From Mesorhizobium ventifaucium (GTDB taxonomy: Bacteria > Pseudomonadota > Alphaproteobacteria > Rhizobiales > Rhizobiaceae): a stretch of DNA of 51,383 bases. Of this stretch, positions 8,620-16,828 are shown piece by piece (the stretch's first letter is position 1; every line of letters starts with the position of its first letter). The notes beneath the pieces are model-generated. The model searched no databases and had not been told where the DNA came from. It saw only the letters and a program-made list of their open reading frames with translations. A program made the translations under genes and the position numbers. Location of the stretch: positions 74,600 to 125,982 of the forward strand of contig NZ_CAKXZS010000034.1 of assembly GCF_935822925.1 (NCBI RefSeq), read 5' to 3'.

Positions 8620-9837
8620 TCAGGCGCGCTCCGCCAGCGCCGGCTCGCCGCGCTTTTCGCGGATGAGATTGACGAAGCGGCGGAACAGATAGTGCGAATC
8701 CTGCGGGCCCGGCGAGGCTTCGGGATGATGCTGGACCGAGAACACAGGCCTGCCTGTCAGTGTGATGCCGCAGTTCGAGCCGTCGAACAGCGAGACGTGG
8801 GTTTCTTCGACGCCGCTCGGCAATGAGTCGGCGTCGACGGCAAAGCCGTGGTTCATCGAGACGATCTCGACCTTGCCGGTAGTGTGATCCTTGACCGGAT
8901 GGTTGGCGCCGTGATGGCCCTGATGCATTTTGGCGGTTTTGCCGCCGAGCGCCAGCGCCAGCATCTGGTGGCCGAGGCAGATGCCGAAGACCGGGATGTC
9001 GGTCTTCAGCAGGTCCCGGATGACCGGAACGGCATAGTCGCCGGTGGCTTCCGGATCACCGGGACCGTTGGAGAGAAAGATGCCGTCGGGCCGCATGGCG
9101 AGGACCTCCTCGGCGCCGGTTTTGGCCGGCACCACGGTGACCTTGGCGCCCAGGCCGGCAAGCAGGCGCAATATGTTGCGCTTTACGCCGTAGTCGATGG
9201 CGACGACATGCATGGACGGATCGGTCTGTTCGCCAAAACCCTCGTTCCAGACCCAGGGCGTCTCGCGCCAGACCGAGGACTGGCCAGAAGTGACGTCCTT
9301 GGCTAGGTCAAGCCCGATCAGGCCGGACCAGGCGGCGGCGCGGCGCTTCAGATCGTCGATGTCGAAAATGCCGTCGGGCGCGTGCGCGATGACGGCGTTG
9401 GGCATGCCCTTTTCACGGATCAGCGCGGTCAGCGCGCGGGTGTCGATGCCCGAAAGCGCCACGATGCCACGTTTCTTTAGCCATTGGTCGAGACCAGAAG
9501 CGGCGCGATAGCTGGACGGATTGGTGACGTCGGCCTTGAACACGGCGCCGACGGCGCCGGCTCGCGCGACCGGGTTCAGATCCTCGATGTCCTCGTCATT
9601 GGTGCCGATATTGCCGATATGCGGAAAGGTGAAGGTGACGATCTGGCCGGCATAGGACGGGTCGGTGAGGATTTCCTGATAGCCTGTCAGCGCGGTGTTG
9701 AAGCAAACCTCGGCGACGGCGGAGCCAGCGGCGCCAAGGCCGTGGCCCTCGATGACGGTGCCGTCGGCCAGCACCAGCAAGGCGGTCGGCTTCTCGGTGG
9801 CCCAAGGGGGGGTTGACGTGGCGGTCATCGTTGCCAT
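8620..9837 (-). CDS. carA: Carbamoyl-phosphate synthase small subunit
   Basis: The glutamine amidotransferase subunit of carbamoyl-phosphate synthase, supplying ammonia to CarB for arginine and pyrimidine synthesis. It has 405 residues, normal for rhizobia. The CPSase small-chain domain covers about residues 15-150 (FNTALTGYQEILTDPSYAGQ). The class I amidotransferase domain follows, with the nucleophile C287 in FGICLGHQ and the His/Glu pair at H371/E373 in QHHPEASPG. The start has an AGGAG Shine-Dalgarno. carB is not in the window. The divergent neighbour is yqeY, an arrangement common in Rhizobiales. Confidence 0.97.
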   Translation of the reverse strand: MATMTATSTPPWATEKPTALLVLADGTVIEGHGLGAAGSAVAEVCFNTALTGYQEILTDPSYAGQIVTFTFPHIGNIGTNDEDIEDLNPVARAGAVGAVFKADVTNPSSYRAASGLDQWLKKRGIVALSGIDTRALTALIREKGMPNAVIAHAPDGIFDIDDLKRRAAAWSGLIGLDLAKDVTSGQSSVWRETPWVWNEGFGEQTDPSMHVVAIDYGVKRNILRLLAGLGAKVTVVPAKTGAEEVLAMRPDGIFLSNGPGDPEATGDYAVPVIRDLLKTDIPVFGICLGHQMLALALGGKTAKMHQGHHGANHPVKDHTTGKVEIVSMNHGFAVDADSLPSGVEETHVSLFDGSNCGITLTGRPVFSVQHHPEASPGPQDSHYLFRRFVNLIREKRGEPALAERA

Positions 9838-10171
9838 GCGGCACTCCTAAAGGCTGCGCCTTCAATCGGTCCAGCGAACCATTCTGCGCAGCAAACCGCG
9901 CGCAGCGGCGACTTCGCAGCCAGCGGGCGCAAGCTTTTCGTGTGTGCACATCGTTGTCCCAAAACCGCTACGCGCTTTTGGGCGACGTGCACTAGAATTC
10001 AGTTCATGCAAGGCCCAGTACATAGGGGAAGGCGCCAGAGCGGTCAATGATGCCACGCCCGCAGGCGCGATTTATTTCGTCGAGCAATATCAGCGGTTTG
10101 CCGGGTGGCGTCGAATTTGCCTTGGGCATTCGGTACGGCTATTGTCCGTCGCATTCGAAGGAGAAAGCATC

Positions 10172-10621
10172 ATGCGCGGCAAAATCGCCGAATCCCTGAA
10201 GAGCGCGATGAAGGCGCAGGACAAGCGTCGGCTGCCGACACTGCGGCTGATCCAGGCGGCCATTCACGACCGCGACATCGCCAATCGCGGCGCCGGCAAG
10301 GAGCCGGCCAGCGACGACGAGATCCTGCAGATACTGGCCAAGATGGTGAAGCAGCGCGAAGAGTCGGCCAAGGCTTTCGACGACGGCAAACGGCCGGAGC
10401 TTGCCGCGCAGGAGCGCGACGAGATGGCCATCATCCGCGATTTCCTGCCGACACAACTGGGGCAGGCCGAGACCGAAACAGCGATCCGCGCCGCCATCGC
10501 CGAGACCGGCGCCAGCGGCGTCAAGGACATGGGCAAGGTGATGACCGCACTCAAGGAGAAATACGCCGGCCAGATGGATTTTTCCAGGGCGAGCGGCATC
10601 GTCAAGGGACTGCTGCAGTAG
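10172..10621 (+). CDS. yqeY: GatB/YqeY domain protein
   Basis: A 149-residue soluble helical protein of the YqeY family, which shares the C-terminal tRNA-binding-like domain of GatB. Hallmarks are the N terminus KIAESLKSAMKAQDK, the LRLIQAAIHDRDI block, KQREESAKAFDDGKRPELAAQE, and the C-terminal DMGKVMTALKEKYAGQMD. The start at 10172 is fixed by an AAGGAGAAAG Shine-Dalgarno; the open frame extends upstream without support. It has been proposed to act in aminoacyl-tRNA metabolism, but its role is not settled. It sits divergent from carA. Confidence 0.92.
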   Translation: MRGKIAESLKSAMKAQDKRRLPTLRLIQAAIHDRDIANRGAGKEPASDDEILQILAKMVKQREESAKAFDDGKRPELAAQERDEMAIIRDFLPTQLGQAETETAIRAAIAETGASGVKDMGKVMTALKEKYAGQMDFSRASGIVKGLLQ

Positions 10622-10650
10622 GGATTTTTCCCGCTGCAGCCATGCTCAAA

Positions 10651-10666
10651 GGCCTCGAAAGAGGCC
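10651..10666. terminator. Short hairpin with GAAA tetraloop between convergent genes
   Basis: GGCCTC-GAAA-GAGGCC forms a 6-bp stem closed by a GNRA tetraloop, placed between the end of yqeY and the end of the DUF1801 gene. Only a weak TTT follows on the minus strand, so terminator activity is uncertain. Confidence 0.35.
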
Positions 10667-10704
10667 ACCGCGAGGAGCCAGCGCTGGCCGGTTGTGGATG
10701 ATCC

Positions 10705-11160
10705 TCAAGCGCACTTTGGTTTCTGAGAGCGCGGTGTAGCTCGCACCGACAGGTTCAGTGCCACGGCGGCGCGAATGAGCGCCTTCAGCGCCTCTTCATC
10801 GATCGTGTCTCCCTCATGGATATCGATGGCGCGCCTGGTGTTGCCTTCGAGGCTGGAGTTGAAGAGGCCAGATGGGTCCTCCAGCGTGGCGCCCTTGGCG
10901 AAGGTCATCTTGACGACATCCTTGTACGTCTCACCGGTGCAGATAATTCCGGCGTGCTCCCACACCGGAACCCCTCTCCACTTCCACTCCTCGACCACTT
11001 CGGGATCGGCCTGCTTGATGAGGGTTCGGATCCGAGCGAGCATCTCGCCCCGCCAATCGCTCAACTCGTTGATTCTCGCATCTATCAACTGAGAGGGAGT
11101 GTCTCCTCCTTCTCCCTCCTTCGAGCCGCTCTTCTTCATGGCTGTTGTCGCTTTGGTCAT
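10705..11160 (-). CDS. DUF1801 domain protein
   Basis: A 151-residue cytoplasmic protein of the YdhG/DUF1801 family. An N-terminal charged, Lys-rich tail (about 25 residues) precedes the domain. The diagnostic core is EVVEEWKWRGVPVWEHAGIICTGETYKDVVKMTFAKGATLEDP, with the conserved aromatic and lysine positions and the late DIHEGD segment. The biochemical role of the family is unknown. The open frame extends upstream to 11301, but homology and a GGGA motif favour 11160. Another DUF1801 gene lies 1.1 kb away on the other side of the arginase-like gene. Confidence 0.85.
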   Translation of the reverse strand: MTKATTAMKKSGSKEGEGGDTPSQLIDARINELSDWRGEMLARIRTLIKQADPEVVEEWKWRGVPVWEHAGIICTGETYKDVVKMTFAKGATLEDPSGLFNSSLEGNTRRAIDIHEGDTIDEEALKALIRAAVALNLSVRATPRSQKPKCA

Positions 11161-11331
11161 GATTGGTCCCAGTGGCTTTGTGCACGTCGGCGTTTGGCGT
11201 CTCACGACGGCATCGATGGGCAAGCCATTTGCCGTTCCGGCGCGTTCGACAAACTCTCGACATCGAGGAGGAACCTTCGTCGCTCCAGACCCGTTTTGCA
11301 ACGAGGATCATACGAAAAACGGAGCTTCGAT

Positions 11332-12222
11332 TTGGCGGCGCGTTTGTTGAACATTGTCGGCGCCGCCACCAGCGCCGGCGCCTATTCGCCAGGGCAGGAG
11401 CAAGCCCCCGCCGCCTTTCGGCGACATGGGCTCGCAGAGGCGCTTGCGAGCCGAGGCAGAACCATCAGGGATCACGGCGATGTTGCATCGTTCCGGTGGC
11501 GACCGGATCGCTCGCGGCCGCAGGCCATGAACCTGGAGGCCGTGCGCCACGTCTGTAACTTGGTCGCAAGCGAAGTGGCGACGGCGATCGCAGCGCAGGA
11601 GGACGTGCTTGTTTTGGGCGGCGATTGTACTGTGGAGCTGGGAACGGTCGCCGGAGCGAACGCGGCCGGCGCGCGGATCGGACTCATCTACATAGACTTC
11701 GACGCCGATCTCAACACACCTGACACGAGCGACGGCGCGCTGGACTGGACCGGTGTCGCTCATCTGCTCGATATTCCCGGGTGCGAGCCTTCACTCGCTA
11801 CGCTCGGCCCAGCGCGTCCGATGCTCGTGCCTCAGCAGCTTCTCTATTTCGGCGTCGAGAACATCACTCCGCCCGAAGCCACCGCGATCAGAGATCACGC
11901 GATCAAGGTCATATCGCGTGAGGAAGCTTTGAGTGATATCGAGGCAGCGGCGGCGCGCGCGGCCGAATGGGCGGCGCGCTTTGACTGCGTGCTCATTCAC
12001 TTCGACGTCGACGCACTCTCCTTTATCGATTTTCCGATCGCCGAGAATGTGCGCCGTTGCGATGGTCTCAAGCTGGAGCAGGCAGCCTTCGTGCTAAAGC
12101 AGTTAACCGCCCTGCCGCAGTGGCGCGGCCTGACCATCACGGAAGTTAATCCGGCTCATGCGCCAGACGAGCCCGCCGCGTTCGCCCGCTTGAATGAGGT
12201 GCTTGCGGACGCCCTTGGCTAA
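11332..12222 (+). CDS. Arginase/ureohydrolase superfamily protein with altered metal ligands
   Basis: A protein of about 296 residues with the arginase fold. The three metal motifs are recognisable but altered. Motif 1 is LGGDC (C99 where arginases have His). Motif 2 is DFDAD (D122, D124, D126; arginases have DAHxD). Motif 3 is HFDVD (D225, D227, normal), and a late Glu is kept (E271 in TEVNP). The protein therefore belongs to a divergent branch whose metal centre and substrate are not obvious; arginine hydrolysis should not be assumed. No ATG exists near the N terminus. The best start is TTG at 11332, preceded by GGAGC at the right spacing. The frame stays open upstream only because it runs antisense to the DUF1801 gene. 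Confidence 0.75.
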   Translation: MAARLLNIVGAATSAGAYSPGQEQAPAAFRRHGLAEALASRGRTIRDHGDVASFRWRPDRSRPQAMNLEAVRHVCNLVASEVATAIAAQEDVLVLGGDCTVELGTVAGANAAGARIGLIYIDFDADLNTPDTSDGALDWTGVAHLLDIPGCEPSLATLGPARPMLVPQQLLYFGVENITPPEATAIRDHAIKVISREEALSDIEAAAARAAEWAARFDCVLIHFDVDALSFIDFPIAENVRRCDGLKLEQAAFVLKQLTALPQWRGLTITEVNPAHAPDEPAAFARLNEVLADALG

Positions 12223-12235
12223 TTCGCGATGCGTC

Positions 12236-12738
12236 TCACATTCGTTCGCCGGGCAATTGGCTGGCTTGCTTCACCCAGGCGGCAAACTGAGCTTCGTCGA
12301 GCTGGTCCTCACAAATGTCGAGGTAGCGCACTTCCTTGTGTTTGGATTCGCCGGGAGGCACAGGACGCAGTGACGTGCCCCGGAAGAAGGTCACTTTGAC
12401 GTAGCGGGTGAAGACATGGAACGACAGGAACCAGCCCTGGCCCTCGATGCCGTAAAATGGCGAGTTCCATTTGACGGCCTTGTGCACGCTGGGGACAGTG
12501 CGCACGATGATTGCGTCGAGACGCCGTCCGACATCGCTTTTCCAGCCCGGCATGGCCGCGATGTAGGCCTGCACCGGAGCGTCGCCTTCAGCCTTCGCGA
12601 TCTGGGGTTGCCGCCTGCGAGGAGTGCCGGCTTCGCTTCCTTGCCGGACTGCGGCTTTGCCGTCGCCTTGCGCGGTTTGTTTGCCGCGACCCGCTTGGCG
12701 GCGGCCTTAGCCGACTTCTCGGACCTGTGGTCGGCCAT
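12236..12738 (-). pseudogene. Second DUF1801 protein, frameshifted
   Basis: Two frames make up one DUF1801 protein of about 167 residues. The N-terminal part begins MADHRSEKSAKAAAKRVAANKP at 12738 with a GGAG Shine-Dalgarno and is a Lys/Ala-rich tail ending KPALLAGGNP. The C-terminal part begins QIAKAEGDAPVQAYIAAMPGWK and holds the domain (AVKWNSPFYGIEGQGWFLSFHVFTRYVKVTFFRG). The break is at about 12606-12612 in a CCCC run; one additional C restores the usual GGNPQIAKA sequence. Either the gene is broken or a base was missed in a homopolymer. A short form starting at the GTG at 12574 would retain the whole domain. Confidence 0.7.
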
Positions 12739-12916
12739 TGTGTTCACTCCAAAGTAGGTGGACCCAATCGATGACATTTGATTTTAGAAAGCCGCCCCTG
12801 AAGATCAACTTCGGAATCTTGTCCATCTCCGTCACCCAATAGGCGCACGGGTGGAGGCTTCTCCTCCAAAGGGCAGACGTCGCGGAGGCGACCCGGATGC
12901 CTGCCGGCGCAGCCGA

Positions 12917-14098
12917 CTATTCGGCAGCGGCCGGCAACGGCGGCATCGTGTTTCGGCGCCACTCCCAGATATGCGAGGCAAGCGCGACCGCCACGGCGAC
13001 CAGCATGGCTATTGCGCCAACCACCGGCAGGCTGCGATAGCCATAGCCGGCGTTGAGCATGGCGGCGCCGAGCGAGGCGGCCAGCGCGATGCCGACATTG
13101 AAGCCGGCCGGGATGAGCGAAGAGGCGAGATTGGAGGCATCCGCCGTCCAGGTCAGGATACGGGTCTGGATCGGGGTGCCGATGGCAAAGCTGAGACCGC
13201 CCCAGATAAAGATCGCCACCACCATCGGCACCGGGTACGGGCTGACGGCGTAAATGACGGCAAGTGTCACCGCCTGCATGAAAAGCATGGTGATGAGTGA
13301 CGGCATCAGTTTCCAGTCGGCGAGCCGCCCGCCAAGGAAGACACCGATCGTCGCGCCGACACCGTTGAGCAGCAGCACCCAGGGCACCAGGTCCTCGTCG
13401 ACGCCGGTGACTTCAAGCATCGTCGGCGTGATGTAGGTGAACAGGGCGAACTGGCCGATCATCAGCATCAGCATGAGGATCAGCGACGTCCAGACCTGCT
13501 GGCGTGCGAGGACGCGAACCTCGCTGCCAAAACTGACGGACTGGCGCGACGATCCCGTCTTGCGCGGCAGGAGGGTGGCCATGGCGGCGATGGAAACCAT
13601 GCCAAGCGCGCACATCACCCAGAATGTCGCGCGCCACCCCCAGATATTGCCGATCGACGTGCCGGCCGGCACGCCGATGACATTGGAGACCGTGAGACCC
13701 GACAGGATGAGCGCAACGGCCATTCCACGCTGATCCTGGCGGACCAGGCCGACCGCAACCACCATTGCGATGCCGAAATAGGCGCCGTGCGCCACGGCTA
13801 CCGCAATCCGCAGCAGCAACATGGAGGCGAAGTCGGGTGCAAGGGCGCAGGCGGCCTGGCCGATGGTGAAGGCTGCGGCAAGGCCAAGCAGCAACGCCTT
13901 GCGGGAAAGCGTCTTGGTGGCGAGCGTCAGCAGCGGTCCGCCGATCGCGATGCCGCCGGCATAGCCGGAGACGAGGTAGCCGGCGGTTGGGATGGAGACG
14001 CCAAGGCCGTCCGCCACCTGCGGCAGCACGCCGGCGATGACGAACTCGGTGGTGCCGAATGCGAACGCAGCGATGAACAGGGCGATGAGGGGAAGCAT
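12917..14098 (-). CDS. MFS efflux transporter (DHA1 family)
   Basis: A 393-residue inner-membrane protein with about 12 helices. Helix 1 carries the DHA1 signature FAFGTTEFVIAGVLPQVA. Further markers are the motif AVAHGAYFGIAMVVAV in helix 4, the GVPAGTSIGN turn of helix 5, the GGRLADWK loop between the halves, and a late GFNVGIALAASLGAAML helix. This pattern is typical of sugar-efflux or drug-efflux pumps; the substrate is unknown. The start at 14098 begins the first helix directly. The frame is open further upstream, but that extension is not hydrophobic and overlaps a poly-C tract and the 3' end of the next gene. Confidence 0.85.
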   Translation of the reverse strand: MLPLIALFIAAFAFGTTEFVIAGVLPQVADGLGVSIPTAGYLVSGYAGGIAIGGPLLTLATKTLSRKALLLGLAAAFTIGQAACALAPDFASMLLLRIAVAVAHGAYFGIAMVVAVGLVRQDQRGMAVALILSGLTVSNVIGVPAGTSIGNIWGWRATFWVMCALGMVSIAAMATLLPRKTGSSRQSVSFGSEVRVLARQQVWTSLILMLMLMIGQFALFTYITPTMLEVTGVDEDLVPWVLLLNGVGATIGVFLGGRLADWKLMPSLITMLFMQAVTLAVIYAVSPYPVPMVVAIFIWGGLSFAIGTPIQTRILTWTADASNLASSLIPAGFNVGIALAASLGAAMLNAGYGYRSLPVVGAIAMLVAVAVALASHIWEWRRNTMPPLPAAAE

Positions 14099-14220
14099 GG
14101 CGCGGAAGGGCGGTCCTTGAATGAGATGGCTCAAATCACGAACGAGAGCGGCGGGCAATCCAGAAATTGTCGACGCCGCTTCAGGTTTTCTTGATCGGGC
14201 TGATGAGGCGGTTTTTTCTT

Positions 14221-14230
14221 CCCCCCCCCC
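14221..14230. repeat. Ten-cytosine homopolymer
   Basis: A run of 10 C lies between the 3' end of the Na/Pi gene and the start of the MFS gene, both read leftward. It is about 120 bases upstream of the MFS start, so slippage would alter promoter or leader length rather than coding sequence. Confidence 0.7.
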
Positions 14231-14253
14231 TTTGTTGTGGGAGAGGACAAGGA

Positions 14254-15918
14254 TCACCCGGCCTTCAGCCGCGAGCCGGTGAGCAGGCCGCGTTCCTCGA
14301 GCACGGGGTAGGCCATTGAGGCGAGCAGCGAATTGATCTGCTTCAGGTCGCGGATAGTGTCGAGATGGATGGAGCTGGTCTCGACGCTCTTGGCGGTGCC
14401 ATCGCGCAGCCGCACGAAATGGCTGGCGCTGGTCTCCTTCTCGCGGTCGCGCAGCCGATCCTTTTCCAGCACCAGCTGGCGGGCGGTCTCCGGATCGCGC
14501 GAGACCAGCACGTTGAAGGCAAGCCGTGCGTTGGCGAGCACCGAAGCGTGGAAGCCGCATAGCTCCCGCCAGCCCTCGGGCGTGAACTCCAGCCCGCGCT
14601 CGAGCTTCTTCCTGACATGCACCAGCATGTTGCGCACGATGATGTCGCCGACCTGTTCGAGCTTGACGCAGGCGCCGATCAACTCCTGGCAGCGCAGCGC
14701 CTCGTCCTCGCTCAGCGGGTTCCTGGTGACCTTGGCCAGATAGAGCTTTATCGACGCATGCTTCTTGTCGACGCGGTCGTCGAGCGCGGCCAGCGCCTTG
14801 ATCTTGTCGGCGTCGGCGCTCTCATAGAGCTCGATGATGCGCTTCAGCATGATCTCGACCGTCTCGCAGACCCGCACCACCTCGCGGGTGGCGTTGGCCA
14901 GCGCCTGGCTCGGCACGTCGAGGGCGCTGTCGTTGAGCGCGGACAACTCGACGACGTCGAGCGCTTCTGCCGGCGCCGGTTTGGTGCCGAGCGCCACGAT
15001 CTTTTCCGAAACGCGGTAGACGAGGCCGGCCAGTGGCAGGCCGGCGACCAGGATCAGGACGTTGAAGAGGATATGGGCGTTGACGATCTGGTCGGGCACG
15101 GCGGCGCCGATTAAGGCGACCGGCGGCTTCAACCACAGGAACAGGATCAGCATGGCCAGCGAGCCCATGCCGCGCATCAGGAGATTGCCGATCGGTACGA
15201 CACGCACGCCCGGCTCCGCATTGCGGGTGAGCAGCGGCGCGATGATCGACGAGCCCAGATTGACGCCGAGCACCAGCACGATGCCGAGTTCGGGCGGGAT
15301 GAAGCCGCGGCCGGCGAGCGTCACCATCAAAAGGACCGCGGCGATCGAGGAATGGAACAGCCAGGTGACCAGCGCCGCCAGCAGATAGGCGGTGACCGGA
15401 TCGCTGGAGAAGTAATCGACGACGACCGGCATTAGTGTGCTCTGGCGCAGCGGCTCCGAGGCTTGGCCGACCATTTCCAGCGACAACACCAGCAGGCCGA
15501 TGCCGACCAGGATGCGGCCGAACTGGCGCCAGTCGCGCCGCTCGGTGGCCATGAACATGACGGTGCCGGCGACAAGACAGACCGGCACCAGCAGCGATAG
15601 GTCGAAGGTGAGCAGCTTGACCACCAGCGCCGAGCCGATCTCGGCGCCGCGCACGGCAAGCTGGCCCGATATGCCGCTGACGATGCCGGCGCCGGCGAAG
15701 GAGCCGACCAGCAAGGTGACGGCGGTGGAGCTTTGCAGGGAGATCGCCAGGGCGCAGCCGGCCAGAACCGCCATGAAAGGATTGCGCATGGTCGCGCGCA
15801 GCTTGTGGCGCAGCACATCGCCATAGGCGCGCTCGACACCTGTCTTCACCAAGCGGGTGGCAAACAGCATCAGCGCCACCGCGCCGGCAAGATGCAGCAG
15901 AACGACCGAACCGCTCAT
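14254..15918 (-). CDS. Na/Pi-cotransporter family protein with PhoU-like C-terminal domain
   Basis: A 554-residue membrane protein. The N-terminal half (about residues 1-310) has two inverted Na/Pi-cotransport repeats with the QSSTAV motif (LQSSTAVTLLVGSFAGAG) and its partner FHSSIAAVLLMVTLAG, plus a GVNLGSSI block. A cytoplasmic helical PhoU-like domain follows (about residues 345-540; DDRVDKKHASIKLYLAKVTRNPL, KLEQVGDIIVRNML). This matches the bacterial NptA/YjbB family, which moves phosphate with sodium and has been linked to phosphate export in E. coli. No Pho-box could be identified upstream. Confidence 0.92.
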   Translation of the reverse strand: MSGSVVLLHLAGAVALMLFATRLVKTGVERAYGDVLRHKLRATMRNPFMAVLAGCALAISLQSSTAVTLLVGSFAGAGIVSGISGQLAVRGAEIGSALVVKLLTFDLSLLVPVCLVAGTVMFMATERRDWRQFGRILVGIGLLVLSLEMVGQASEPLRQSTLMPVVVDYFSSDPVTAYLLAALVTWLFHSSIAAVLLMVTLAGRGFIPPELGIVLVLGVNLGSSIIAPLLTRNAEPGVRVVPIGNLLMRGMGSLAMLILFLWLKPPVALIGAAVPDQIVNAHILFNVLILVAGLPLAGLVYRVSEKIVALGTKPAPAEALDVVELSALNDSALDVPSQALANATREVVRVCETVEIMLKRIIELYESADADKIKALAALDDRVDKKHASIKLYLAKVTRNPLSEDEALRCQELIGACVKLEQVGDIIVRNMLVHVRKKLERGLEFTPEGWRELCGFHASVLANARLAFNVLVSRDPETARQLVLEKDRLRDREKETSASHFVRLRDGTAKSVETSSIHLDTIRDLKQINSLLASMAYPVLEERGLLTGSRLKAG

Positions 15919-16306
15919 GTCAGGCTCGCATTCCGACAGGCGCCAGCGATACGGGAGCCGTCACGGCAAAGAGGCAAAAGAGGGGGCGAATCAAGGACAT
16001 TGCAAAGGTCGATACTACTCCGATTCCTTTTAGCCGGATAATAAATTTTGCCCAATTCGGCCGGCTGTTGGTGCGCGATAGGGCGTGTCGGAAATGGATG
16101 GATCGCAAAATGGTTGCATTGCCGGCCGGCTTCTGGATGGTCGCGCGGTCGAGTGCCGACGGCCCTTTCAGATCAGGTCTGAGGTGAGTGTTGAATTAGC
16201 TGTTATAAATATGTGAAATCATTACAAAAACGTAATCCGCGTGTTCAGTTTCGGTTCATTCTTCGGACTCTATTGCTTGGGCATCGACAACCAAGGAGTA
16301 CCCGTC
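15919..16306. other. Intergenic region, 388 bases
   Basis: Divergent promoter region between the Na/Pi gene (leftward) and the RcnB-like gene (rightward). The right half is unusually AT-rich, with a small inverted repeat ATTAC-N6-GTAAT at 16221-16236. I see no coding sequence or structured RNA. Confidence 0.5.
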
Positions 16307-16672
16307 ATGAAACGTATCATTCTTTCCGCAGTCGCCGTAACGATGCTGGCTGCGACGTCCCTGCAGGGCCAGGCAGCGCCGTTGAACGCGCCGAATGCAC
16401 CGCAGTCGACCTATAGCCAGGTCGACTGGAAGAAGCCGGACAGGCACGTGAAGAAGCGCATCGTGGTGAAAAAGAAAGTCGTGGTGACGAGGAACCATTG
16501 GCGCAACGGCCAGAAATATTCGAGCTGGAAGCGCCACCAGCCGATCCGCGACTATCGCCACTATGGCCTGCGTCGTCCGGGCCGTGGCCAGGAATGGATC
16601 CGCGTCGGCAACGACTATCTCTTGGTCAGCGTCGTGTCCGGCATCATCTTCGGCGCGATTGCCGCGCACTGA
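16307..16672 (+). CDS. RcnB-like exported basic protein
   Basis: A 121-residue exported protein. The signal peptide MKRIILSAVAVTMLAATSLQGQAA ends near residue 24. The mature part is very basic (KKRIVVKKKVVVTR) and aromatic, and ends with RPGRGQEWIRVGNDYLLVSVVSGIIFGAI. The last block is the RcnB/DUF-type signature RVGNDYLLV followed by a hydrophobic tail. In E. coli RcnB is a periplasmic protein affecting nickel and cobalt efflux; many rhizobial paralogues have no known role, so metal function is only a family hint. The AAGGAG Shine-Dalgarno fixes the start, and a strong terminator follows. Confidence 0.8.
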   Translation: MKRIILSAVAVTMLAATSLQGQAAPLNAPNAPQSTYSQVDWKKPDRHVKKRIVVKKKVVVTRNHWRNGQKYSSWKRHQPIRDYRHYGLRRPGRGQEWIRVGNDYLLVSVVSGIIFGAIAAH

Positions 16673-16707
16673 CCGTCAAAACGTCGACCTGCGCAATGCC
16701 GGATAAG

Positions 16708-16742
16708 AAGGAAGGCGGCTTGCAAAGGCCGCCTTCCTTTTT
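16708..16742 (+). terminator. Rho-independent terminator after the RcnB-like gene
   Basis: A perfect 12-bp stem (16708-16719 with 16728-16739) closes an 8-base loop and runs into a T-rich tail through 16742. It lies 36 bases after the stop codon and separates this gene from dnaG. Confidence 0.9.
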
Positions 16743-16828
16743 GCCCTGTGAAAACCGGGTATGTTCCGCTTTAGGAGTCGTCGGGTTTCGCCGGCGTGAT
16801 TATATGGAGGGCAAACGAGCCGTTCCCG

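Noticed and set aside
10816..11331. N-terminal extension of the arginase-like frame
   Set aside because: The extension runs opposite the DUF1801 gene and lacks homology; the TTG at 11332 with GGAGC fits better.
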